Positions 17,303 through 24,335 of a stretch of DNA of 54,053 nucleotides are shown here, piece by piece. Each line of letters begins with the position of its first letter. Position 1 is the stretch's first letter. A model generated the notes under the pieces. It was not told the DNA's origin, ran no database searches, and worked only from the letters and a program-made list of their open reading frames with translations. The position numbers were made by a program, and so were the translations under genes. Origin of the DNA: Chitinispirillales bacterium (GTDB taxonomy: Bacteria; Fibrobacterota; Chitinivibrionia; Chitinivibrionales; Chitinivibrionaceae); assembly GCA_031254455.1 (NCBI GenBank), contig JAIRUI010000099.1:1-54053 (forward strand), in the 5' to 3' direction.

Positions 17303-18527
17303 GGCTTAAACTTCAAATAAATACACTATTTGTTTTTAGCAGAAGTTTTGTTAAAGAAATTTCTGCTAAAATATTATTACATTTTACGTCATTTCGGCGT
17401 ATTTGTAATTTCCAAAACTCCAAAAATAAAAGTTAATATTGAAAACTTCCATAGTAGTGAAAATCAACCTTCACTATTAAGGAGTATTCTTATGCCTAAA
17501 AAATTAACCAAAAAGCCAACTTACAAGCCAAACACGGCAATCAGTCTTTACGAATTGTTCAAAAGATTCCCTGACGAAGAAGCCGCTAGACGTTACCTTG
17601 AAAAAGATAGATGGAATGGCAAAATTACTTGTGGGCATTGTAATAGCCAAAGAATTGTAGAAACGCCGCGTAAAAACAAAGGTTACCACAAGGGATACTA
17701 CCGCTGTAAAGATTGCAGAAAAGAATTTAGCGTAAGAACAAATTCTATATTTGCAGACTCAAATATTGATTTGCATATATGGTTTCACGCTTTCTATTAT
17801 ATGGTAACCGACAGGAAAGGTATATCTTCAATTGAATTGTCTAAAAAACTTGGCATTACTCAAAAATCTGCCTGGCACATGGAAGGCAGAATACGTGAAA
17901 GTATGGAAAAAGGAGTGTGTGATTTCTTTTTTGAAAGTATAGCTGAAGTTGAAATGGATGAAACCGGTATAGGTGGTATAGAAGAAAATAAACATCCCGA
18001 TAAAAAATTGAGAAACGGTAGAGGTTCCGTTGGTAAAACTCCTCTTTTCGGCATAAAAGGAAGAAACGGCGGTAAAACGTTTATGCAAGTTGTTAAAGAA
18101 GTGAGTAAGGAAACTTTACATCCTATAATAGTTCAAAAAGTAAAACCAGGAGCGGTACTTAATACGGATCAAGCCACATGTTACTGCGGAATAGAAAAGC
18201 TGGGTTATACAAGGAAAAAAGTAAATCATAAGAAAAAAGAATATGTTAGAGGCAGTGCTTCGACAAACGGTATTGAAAGTGTCTGGGCAACGTTAAAACG
18301 CGGTATTCATGGCGTATTTCATCATGTTTCCGATAAACATTTACAAAGATACGCTAATGAGTTTGCGTTTCGTTTGAATGATGGGAATTGCAGATACGAC
18401 ACAATGGATAGAATTGACGGTATACTTGCCGGATGTTGGGGGAAGAAGTTATCCTATAAGATGTTGACTGGAAAAGTTGCATGGTAGAAAATGCAAAAAA
18501 ACAAAGTTAATTTTTACACTTCCACGT
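17281..18527 (+). mobile_element. IS1595-family insertion sequence (ends tentative)
   Basis: The transposase gene at 17492-18487 defines the element. The 8-bp word TTCCACGT occurs at 17281-17288 and again at 18520-18527. IS1595 elements make 8-bp target duplications, so these may be the borders, giving an IS of about 1.2 kb. I could not find convincing terminal inverted repeats just inside, so the borders are uncertain. Inside, before the gene, 17334-17344 and 17361-17371 form an 11-bp hairpin (TTTTAGCAGAA/TTCTGCTAAAA) that may shield the transposase from outside transcription. Confidence 0.5.
17492..18487 (+). CDS. IS1595-family transposase (ISXO2-like DDE)
   Basis: 331-aa transposase that cuts and pastes its IS. 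The start at the ATG 17492 is chosen because AAGGAG lies 7 bp before it; the frame is open further upstream but without family text. The N-terminal zinc ribbon (CGHC near residues 47-50 and YRCKDC about 20 residues later) is the Zn_Tnp_IS1595 domain. The DDE part shows EVEMDETGIGG (first Asp), NTDQATCY (second Asp) and the closing N-G-I-E-S-V-W-A-T-L-K-R-G with HLQRYANEFAFRLN. A 7-bp hairpin TAGTGAA/TTCACTA (17455-17461, 17470-17476) sits just before the ribosome site and may damp translation. The gene looks intact. Confidence 0.92.
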   Translation: MPKKLTKKPTYKPNTAISLYELFKRFPDEEAARRYLEKDRWNGKITCGHCNSQRIVETPRKNKGYHKGYYRCKDCRKEFSVRTNSIFADSNIDLHIWFHAFYYMVTDRKGISSIELSKKLGITQKSAWHMEGRIRESMEKGVCDFFFESIAEVEMDETGIGGIEENKHPDKKLRNGRGSVGKTPLFGIKGRNGGKTFMQVVKEVSKETLHPIIVQKVKPGAVLNTDQATCYCGIEKLGYTRKKVNHKKKEYVRGSASTNGIESVWATLKRGIHGVFHHVSDKHLQRYANEFAFRLNDGNCRYDTMDRIDGILAGCWGKKLSYKMLTGKVAW

Positions 18528-18556
18528 ATTTACAGTGCTAAATAAATTATTTTATC

Positions 18557-18744
18557 ATCGCCAAAAAAGAAAGTTGTTGTGAATACTATAACCGTATTCC
18601 CTCAACCTGTGTTTTTATTGATTACTAAATATCAACGGTTACGACCTCACCCTGAGGTTGTTCTGTTTTCCGTTGGTGTTTGGTATTATCAACAGGTATA
18701 CTTTCTTTTTTGGCGATTAGTAGTATAATGGGCAGAACAACCTC
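18557..18744 (+). ncRNA. Structured leader element B (second copy, with RBS-sequestering option)
   Basis: P1 18557-18574 with 18700-18717, 18 perfect bp unrelated in sequence to P1 of element A. P2 GAATAC 18581-18586 with GTATTC 18594-18599. P3 ACCTG 18605-18609 with CAGGT 18693-18697 and TTGAT 18618-18622 with ATCAA 18688-18692. P4 18623-18638 with 18670-18685, 16 bp with three G-U. The apical loop GAGGTTGTTCTG (18654-18665) pairs with CAGAACAACCTC (18733-18744), 12 perfect bp. CCTCTCTT at 18741-18748 is also the exact complement of the ribosome site AAGAGAGG at 18789-18796, and the loop can instead fold as CCTCA-CCC-TGAGG (18645-18657). These choices exclude one another, as in a riboswitch or thermosensor. 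Confidence 0.62.
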
Positions 18745-18805
18745 TCTTTCCTGGTACTTCTCCCATAAAATTAACGTTTAATCTCTAAAAGAGAGGAGTG
18801 TTCTT

Positions 18806-20443
18806 ATGGGAAAGGTTTTTAAGGTCTTGGCGGCAATAGCGATTGTCGCACAAATGGTGGTTGGGCAAACACAGAATAATGTCCAGTACATAGACGGAAA
18901 TGGCACGATGCAAACAGCTAACAATGTTACGGCTATTGATCCGTGGAATATTGAAACGATCGATAATTTGAATGGATGGTATCTTGTACGCGGAAAGTTG
19001 AATCGTATTAATACGTTCATTGTTTCAGGTACAGCACATGTTATTCTTGAAGACAATTGTAACTTGACAGTAACGGGAAGCAACGGAAATGCAGGAATAA
19101 ATGTTTCAAATGGTAAAAGTTTAACGATATATGCCCAATCTACAAGTACAAGTATCGGTAAATTGACAACGAGCGGCAACGGAGGTGGAGCTGGAATTGG
19201 TGGTGGAATCAACGGCGTTAACGTTGGTACAATCACTATCAATGGAGGAGCAGTGATTGCTACAGGTAGTACACACAGTAATGGAGGTAGTGGAGGAAGT
19301 GCTGGAATAGGCGGAGGAAGCAACAACGGTGGTAGTAGAGGAGATTACGGTGGATATAATGGAGGAAGTGCTGGAAATGGTGGTGAAGGTGGAAATATTA
19401 CCATAAATGGAGGAACGATTACGGCAAAAGGCGGTAGTGGCAGACAACACAATAGTTACAACGATGGATATGGCATGGGAGGTGGTAACGGAGGAAATGG
19501 AGGTAACGGAGCCGGAATTGGTGGTGGCGGAGGTAGTGGTGGTGGCGGAGGCGGGCAAGGTTTAAGCATGAGTGATGGTTTCGGCAATGGGGGTAACGGA
19601 GGGAATGGTAGCAATGGAGGCAACGGTGGGAATATCACTATTAATGGCGGAACAGTTATGGTAACAAATGGCATTGGCGGTGGCAGTGGAGGAAGTAAAG
19701 GTAACGCAGGCGGCGGTGGAGTTCAATTCGTTTTTGACGGAAACCAATACAATTGGATTTATGCTTCAGATGGGAGTGCAGGTACAAACGGCAATGACGG
19801 TGGTAGCGGCTCATTTATATTGAATGGTAACGGAGTAGTATTTGCAGACAGCGTTGGTGACAATAATGTAAATAGAAGGACTGGAGGTATTCTTTTCATT
19901 AAAAATTTCGGTGAAATTTATGGCAAAAACATTACACTTACCACTAATGTGAGCATTCCAGCAAATCATAATTTGGCTATTCCAGCAGGTGCCACCCTTA
20001 CTATTTCTGCTGATGTCACACTAACCATTGCTTCTTCCGCAATGGTGAAAAACGATGGAACTATTAATGGTTGCGGTAAAATTGTCGGAAAAATTTTAGA
20101 TAATCAGCCTGAATGGAATTGCAACGACACCCCTATTCATGACATCAAAAAATCTGATGGGAAATATGGAATTAAACTTGCAAACACAATTGTTTCCGAC
20201 AAAGCCGAAATGAAAGTCGTTTTGCCCAATAGCGAGAAAGTTGCCGAAGCGAAAATTGTGATTTATGACAATATCGGCAATGTTGTGTTTGAGACACTTG
20301 CAAAAGACGGTAAAGCAACTTGGAATTTAACTAACAGTGCCGGAATACAGGTGGCAAACGGCACTTATTTGATTATTGTCGAGGCTAAGGGAAACAGTGG
20401 GAAAACGTATAAGTATTCGACAAAGTTAGGAATTAAGAGGTAA
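18806..20443 (+). CDS. Secreted Gly-rich surface protein with FlgD-like C-terminal domain
   Basis: 545 aa. A signal peptide (MGKVFKVLAAIAIVAQMVVG) leads into an Asn/Thr/Ser-rich stretch with beta-strand words such as SGTAHVILEDNCNLTVTG, then about 200 residues of Gly/Asn/Ser repeats with the recurring unit N-I-T-I-N-G-G-T (four or five times), typical of a beta-helix or adhesin stalk. The last 80 residues (KIVIYDNIGNVVFETL, WNLTNSAGIQVANGTYLIIVEA, KLGIKR) resemble the FlgD-like/type A C-terminal domain used by secreted proteins of the FCB group for surface sorting. The ribosome site GAGAGGAG lies 7 bp before the ATG and can pair with leader element B. Probable adhesin or matrix protein; function not known. 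Confidence 0.75.
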   Translation: MGKVFKVLAAIAIVAQMVVGQTQNNVQYIDGNGTMQTANNVTAIDPWNIETIDNLNGWYLVRGKLNRINTFIVSGTAHVILEDNCNLTVTGSNGNAGINVSNGKSLTIYAQSTSTSIGKLTTSGNGGGAGIGGGINGVNVGTITINGGAVIATGSTHSNGGSGGSAGIGGGSNNGGSRGDYGGYNGGSAGNGGEGGNITINGGTITAKGGSGRQHNSYNDGYGMGGGNGGNGGNGAGIGGGGGSGGGGGGQGLSMSDGFGNGGNGGNGSNGGNGGNITINGGTVMVTNGIGGGSGGSKGNAGGGGVQFVFDGNQYNWIYASDGSAGTNGNDGGSGSFILNGNGVVFADSVGDNNVNRRTGGILFIKNFGEIYGKNITLTTNVSIPANHNLAIPAGATLTISADVTLTIASSAMVKNDGTINGCGKIVGKILDNQPEWNCNDTPIHDIKKSDGKYGIKLANTIVSDKAEMKVVLPNSEKVAEAKIVIYDNIGNVVFETLAKDGKATWNLTNSAGIQVANGTYLIIVEAKGNSGKTYKYSTKLGIKR

Positions 20444-20450
20444 GTGTGGC

Positions 20451-20484
20451 GCCGTCATTGCTTCGCTACGCTCGCAATGACGGC
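20451..20484. repeat. 11-bp inverted repeat of a widespread dispersed type
   Basis: GCCGTCATTGC (20451-20461) and GCAATGACGGC (20474-20484) form a perfect hairpin 7 bp after the stop of the Gly-rich gene. The text GTCATTGCTTCGCTACGCTCGCAATGAC resembles a dispersed repeat seen in many bacterial genomes. There is no T-run after it, so it is a poor intrinsic terminator; the fragment GGATTGCTTCG recurs at about 20735-20745. Confidence 0.6.
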
Positions 20485-20528
20485 ACTGGGTACAAAAGCG
20501 GAGATGATTTTGTGTATGCTTCTTAAAA

Positions 20529-20690
20529 AATTTTGCGCCCAGCGATTTATCGCTTTAAAGGGTATTATACCCGAGCGCAAAAATTCTATCAAAGTAACGA
20601 TAGCGTAAATTTTACTCCCCGCAATCGATAATCGATTGGCAAATTCCCTTGGGGAATTTCGCAGAGGTTGGGGGTTGGCGTTGGGGAAAT
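20529..20690. repeat. Chain of six short hairpins and a G-rich tract
   Basis: Between two genes: an outer stem TTTTGCGC/GCGCAAAA (20531-20538, 20575-20582) encloses AGCGAT/ATCGCT (20541-20554) and GGGTAT-T-ATACCC (20560-20572), a three-way junction. Then CTATC/GATAG (20586-20603), GTAAA/TTTAC (20605-20615), CAATCGAT-A-ATCGATTG (20622-20638) and AAATTCCC-TTG-GGGAATTT (20641-20659). A run GG-TT-GGGGG-TT-GG-CGTT-GGGG at 20666-20686 could form a two-layer G-quadruplex. No credible protein frame; an 85-codon minus-strand frame crosses it but has no family text. Confidence 0.55.
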
Positions 20691-20801
20691 GGCTGTTGGG
20701 AGTAAAACACAAGTAAAATGATTTGGTGTTTCTGGATTGCTTCGTTTCAAGTAGAATTTGTCTTTTTTATGTTGTAAATATAGTATATTTGATAAATAAA
20801 A

Positions 20802-21848
20802 ATGAAGCGGAGATATAATCTTTGCATTTTAGGAAAAGGTGCAAACGTGCAAGTTGTTTTATTGCTTTTAATGTTTATTCCTATGACAGTATTTGCTCAA
20901 GGCGAACGATATGATCTATCGCTTGGCGACTATTATTATCCTAAATATAACACTCTTGACACTAATATTCCAAATTATACTATCGTCAAAGGCGACAATC
21001 TTTGGAATTTGGCTTTAAGATTTTATGACGCCGGCGTTAAATGGAGCTATATTTGGGAGCATAACAGATATATTAAAGATCCTCATTGGATTTATCCGGG
21101 GAATCCGCTTTTTATTCCTGGTCTTTCGCAAACGGTTCAACAGGAATCTTTTGATTCTTTAAACGATTACGTTGAAATTGACGTCGTCGAAACGCAAGAG
21201 TTAGTATCGATAGATATAAGTCCGGAAGTTGAAGTTGAAACTGAAACTGAGATTAATGCTGACGAAACAGAAGAAGCGGTGCCGATAGATGTAAATCCAG
21301 AAGTTAAAAGCGGTAAAAAACGCTATCGCTATTTTGTATTTTCGCTTCGTCCCGAAGCGCTTATTCGTCCAGAAAAATTTAACGAAAACTCTGTTATGGC
21401 GCTTGGCGCAAATATGGAATTAGGGGCGATAAGCGCTAAAGGCTTTTATTTTTCTTTGGATTTGAGCGGCGGAAAGTTTTATTATGGCGGCGGGTTTGAT
21501 ATCGGCGGATGTTTGGGCAGGAACAAAGCCGTAAAAAGCGTATTGGGAATCTGCGGCGGATACTGGAACATCGTCACAAAAGCGGATGTTAAAAAAAACG
21601 GCTATGTTTTAATAGATTCCGCAAAAGGAAATAATGTCAGTTACGGCGGCGGTTTATGGAAACTGATGTTCGGTAGAACAGGAAACTTTGACATTACAAA
21701 TAAAGTTCTAATAGGACCGAAAAAAGACGATCCTGTCGATTACAGTGAAAACAGCAAAACATTTATATACGATACAAGCCTCAACTTAACGTGGTCGGCG
21801 AGTGTCGGATTTACGCTGACAAAGAAAAAGAAAAGACTTGGGAAGTGA
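20802..21848 (+). CDS. Secreted LysM-domain protein with probable outer-membrane C-terminal part
   Basis: 348 aa. An N-terminal signal (basic residues 2-4, hydrophobic core about 17-31, cut near VFAQG) is followed by a LysM domain at 59-107 (YTIVKGDNLWNLALRFY ... YPGNPLFIPG), which binds peptidoglycan. An acidic linker of E/T/V repeats (about 120-170) leads to a C-terminal region of alternating strands rich in Gly and aromatic residues (FYFSLDLSGG, YYGGGFDIGG), suggesting a small beta-barrel. The ATG has no clear ribosome site; a GTG at 20848 has AGGAAAAGG before it, but that start would lose the basic n-region. The stop lies just before the next gene. Likely links cell wall and outer membrane. 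Confidence 0.75.
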   Translation: MKRRYNLCILGKGANVQVVLLLLMFIPMTVFAQGERYDLSLGDYYYPKYNTLDTNIPNYTIVKGDNLWNLALRFYDAGVKWSYIWEHNRYIKDPHWIYPGNPLFIPGLSQTVQQESFDSLNDYVEIDVVETQELVSIDISPEVEVETETEINADETEEAVPIDVNPEVKSGKKRYRYFVFSLRPEALIRPEKFNENSVMALGANMELGAISAKGFYFSLDLSGGKFYYGGGFDIGGCLGRNKAVKSVLGICGGYWNIVTKADVKKNGYVLIDSAKGNNVSYGGGLWKLMFGRTGNFDITNKVLIGPKKDDPVDYSENSKTFIYDTSLNLTWSASVGFTLTKKKKRLGK

Positions 21849-21852
21849 CGTT

Positions 21853-23928
21853 ATGAGAAATATTAATGTATTACTTTTTATTTCGTTTTTTATACTTGCG
21901 TTTGTCGGTTGCAGCGATGTCGGTTACAGAACTATTGATTTAAACGACGAAACAAATTACAGCATAACCTTTGAATCTCAAGGCGGCAGTCCGTGTAAAA
22001 TCGCAATGGGAAAAATCTCCGAAAATATAACATTCCCTTCTACGACTCGCGACGGCTATACTTTTTCGGGATGGTTCACCGCATCTTCCGGCGGAACAAA
22101 AGTCGGCGAGGCGAACGGTAAATACAAGATAGCCGGCGATATAACCCTGTATGCGCAATGGACGAAGATACAGTATTACACAATAATTTTTGATTCTCAA
22201 AGCGGCAGTAATTGCGAAACTAAAACCGTACAAAGCGGAGAAAGCATAAACCTACCTTCCACGACTCGCGACGGCTATACCTTTTCGGGATGGTTTACCG
22301 CGTCTTCCGGCGGAACAAAAGTCGGCGAGGCGAACGGTAAATACAAGGTAGTCGGCGATATAACCTTGTATGCGCAATGGAAACATAATGAAATAGTACT
22401 ACCTGATTACACAATAATTTTTGATTCTCAAGGCGGTAGTAATTGTCCTGATATTCCTGCAAAAAACGGAGAAAGTATAACGCTTCCCGGTACAAGCAAA
22501 ATTAATCACAAGTTTTCAGGATGGTTTAGTTCACCCGCCGACGGTACAAAAATAGGCGATGCAGGCGACAAATATATAGTAACGGACAATAAAACTCTAT
22601 ACGCTAACTGGGAACAAAACGAAGTAACGCTGCCTAGTTACACGATAACATTTGATTCCCAAGACGGTAGTAACTGTCCTGATATTCCTGCACACATAGG
22701 AGACATTATAACCCTCCCTTCTACCAGCCGTAGCGGATATACCTTTAACGGCTGGTTTACTTTGTCTTCAGGCGGTAACAAAGCGAACGAACAATATACA
22801 GTAATCGGAGATATAACTTTGTATGCACAATGGACAAAGATACAGTATTACACAATAACCTTTGACGCTCAAGGCGGCAATACCTGCTCTTCTATAACCG
22901 TACAAAGCGGACAAAACATAACGCTTCCAAATACAAGTAGAAGTAATTATACGTTTTTAGGATGGTTCACTTCGTCTTCAGGCGGCAATAGAGTAGAAAG
23001 TCCATACCAAGTAATCGGCGATGGAACTCTATACGCTCAATGGACGGAAGTAATACAATATACAGTATCGTTTAATTCACAAGGCGGGACTTCATGCTTG
23101 CAGCAAACAGTAAAAAGCGGAGAAAATATAAACCTTCCTTTTACAAGTCGTAGCGGATATACCTTTAACGGCTGGTTTACCCAAGCCGCAGGAGGCACGA
23201 AAATAGGCGATGCTGGAAGTTCGTACACTGTGACCAAAAATATAACTTTATATGCGCAATGGATTCAGGAAACACCGACTTACACGGTGTCGTTTGACAC
23301 TCACGGCGGCAGTAACTTCTCGGACATTTTCGCTCATGAAGGAGACAACATAACACTTCCAACGCCCACTCGCAGCGGATACACCTTTAACGGCTGGTTT
23401 ACCCAAGCCGCAGGAGGCGCAAAAATCGGCAACGGCGGCGGCTCGTACGCTGTCGTCAGCGACATAACTTTGCATGCACAATGGACACAAATAATAGAAA
23501 ACTACACAATAACGTTTAACTCTCAAAGCGGAACAACGTGCGCTTCGCAAACAGTACCAAGCGGACAAAACATAACACTCCCAAACACTACAAGAGACCA
23601 CTACACTTTTAATGGCTGGTACACTTCTTCAATCGGCGGAACAAGAGTCGGAGGCAGCGGCGATTCATACACGGTAACCGGCAGCATGACCTTATACGCG
23701 CAGTGGACGGCAACAAAATACACCGTAAAACTTGTGGTTTCTCAGAGCGGCACAGATCTGGGCACACAGTTTGAGGCGGAATATGGAACACTCATACCGC
23801 TTCCTCCGGCATTCGGCGGCGGTTCAAATTTTCTCGGCTGGAGCGAAACGCCGGCTGGAGCCGTAGTGTACAATGCGTGGGATATATACACGGTAGTCGG
23901 AGATAAAACTCTGTATGCGCGGTGGTAA
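21853..23928 (+). CDS. Lipoprotein with nine InlB/Listeria-Bacteroides repeats
   Basis: 691 aa from the ATG 21853; an upstream TTG at 21838 lies inside the previous gene. The signal ends in a lipobox F-V-G-C, so the protein should be lipid-anchored. The rest is nine tandem repeats of about 70-80 residues, each with YTITFDSQGG, a middle GYTFSGWFT and an end D-I-T-L-Y-A-Q-W, the Flg_new/InlB B-repeat fold seen in surface adhesins. The ninth repeat ends exactly at the stop codon (LYARW). Repeats 1 and 2 are nearly identical in DNA over about 100 bp, so copy number may vary by recombination. The stop of the LysM gene is 4 bp upstream, so the two are cotranscribed. Ligand unknown. Confidence 0.88.
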   Translation: MRNINVLLFISFFILAFVGCSDVGYRTIDLNDETNYSITFESQGGSPCKIAMGKISENITFPSTTRDGYTFSGWFTASSGGTKVGEANGKYKIAGDITLYAQWTKIQYYTIIFDSQSGSNCETKTVQSGESINLPSTTRDGYTFSGWFTASSGGTKVGEANGKYKVVGDITLYAQWKHNEIVLPDYTIIFDSQGGSNCPDIPAKNGESITLPGTSKINHKFSGWFSSPADGTKIGDAGDKYIVTDNKTLYANWEQNEVTLPSYTITFDSQDGSNCPDIPAHIGDIITLPSTSRSGYTFNGWFTLSSGGNKANEQYTVIGDITLYAQWTKIQYYTITFDAQGGNTCSSITVQSGQNITLPNTSRSNYTFLGWFTSSSGGNRVESPYQVIGDGTLYAQWTEVIQYTVSFNSQGGTSCLQQTVKSGENINLPFTSRSGYTFNGWFTQAAGGTKIGDAGSSYTVTKNITLYAQWIQETPTYTVSFDTHGGSNFSDIFAHEGDNITLPTPTRSGYTFNGWFTQAAGGAKIGNGGGSYAVVSDITLHAQWTQIIENYTITFNSQSGTTCASQTVPSGQNITLPNTTRDHYTFNGWYTSSIGGTRVGGSGDSYTVTGSMTLYAQWTATKYTVKLVVSQSGTDLGTQFEAEYGTLIPLPPAFGGGSNFLGWSETPAGAVVYNAWDIYTVVGDKTLYARW

Positions 23929-23944
23929 GAAATAAGGAGTTAAA

Positions 23945-24319
23945 ATGTTTGAAATTTCATCGGAAATAAATTTCTCGGCGGCGCATCATTTAAGAGAATA
24001 TTGCGGTTCGTGCGAAAATGTACACGGACACAATTGGCTTGTTCGGGCGACGGTCCGCGCCGAACAACTTAACTCTATAGGTTTGGCTATCGATTTTAAG
24101 ATTCTAAAAAAACACATAAAGTCGGTTACCGATAAATTAGACCACAGCGATTTAAACTCTATCTTTACACAGGGATACGGAAACCCGTCATCGGAAAACA
24201 TAGCGAAATACATTTATCACGAATTTGCAAAATCCGTTAAACAAGAATATCCGCAAATTTACGTCCATAGAATCGATGTCTGGGAAACGCCTGGAAACTG
24301 CGCTTCGTATTTCGAATAA
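23945..24319 (+). CDS. queD: 6-carboxytetrahydropterin synthase (QueD/PTPS family)
   Basis: Converts dihydroneopterin triphosphate to 6-carboxytetrahydropterin in the queuosine/7-deazaguanine pathway. The 124-aa protein has the zinc histidines in FSAAHHL and HGH (H27, H29), the catalytic cysteine C23 in CENVHGH, and the end motif DVWETPGNCASYFE with the pterin-binding Glu. Length is normal. AAGGAG precedes the ATG. No other que gene is next to it, so it could be a single-gene unit. Confidence 0.9.
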   Translation: MFEISSEINFSAAHHLREYCGSCENVHGHNWLVRATVRAEQLNSIGLAIDFKILKKHIKSVTDKLDHSDLNSIFTQGYGNPSSENIAKYIYHEFAKSVKQEYPQIYVHRIDVWETPGNCASYFE

Positions 24320-24335
24320 ACACTAAGCGTTTTTA

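Noticed and set aside
16782..18744. Integron attC sites as explanation of the two elements
   Set aside because: The conserved attC end words (RYYYAAC and GTTRRRY) are absent from the ends and the elements are longer and have interleaved pairings.
18654..18744. Invertible promoter flanked by AGGTTGTTCTG repeats
   Set aside because: In copy A the arms differ at two positions that only pair as G-U, which does not fit a recombinase site; kept only as an alternative.
20451..20484. Intrinsic terminator after the Gly-rich gene
   Set aside because: A good stem but no following T-run.
20455..20712. Minus-strand 85-codon frame
   Set aside because: It runs through the hairpin chain and the dispersed repeat; its text has no family marks and is explained by repeats.
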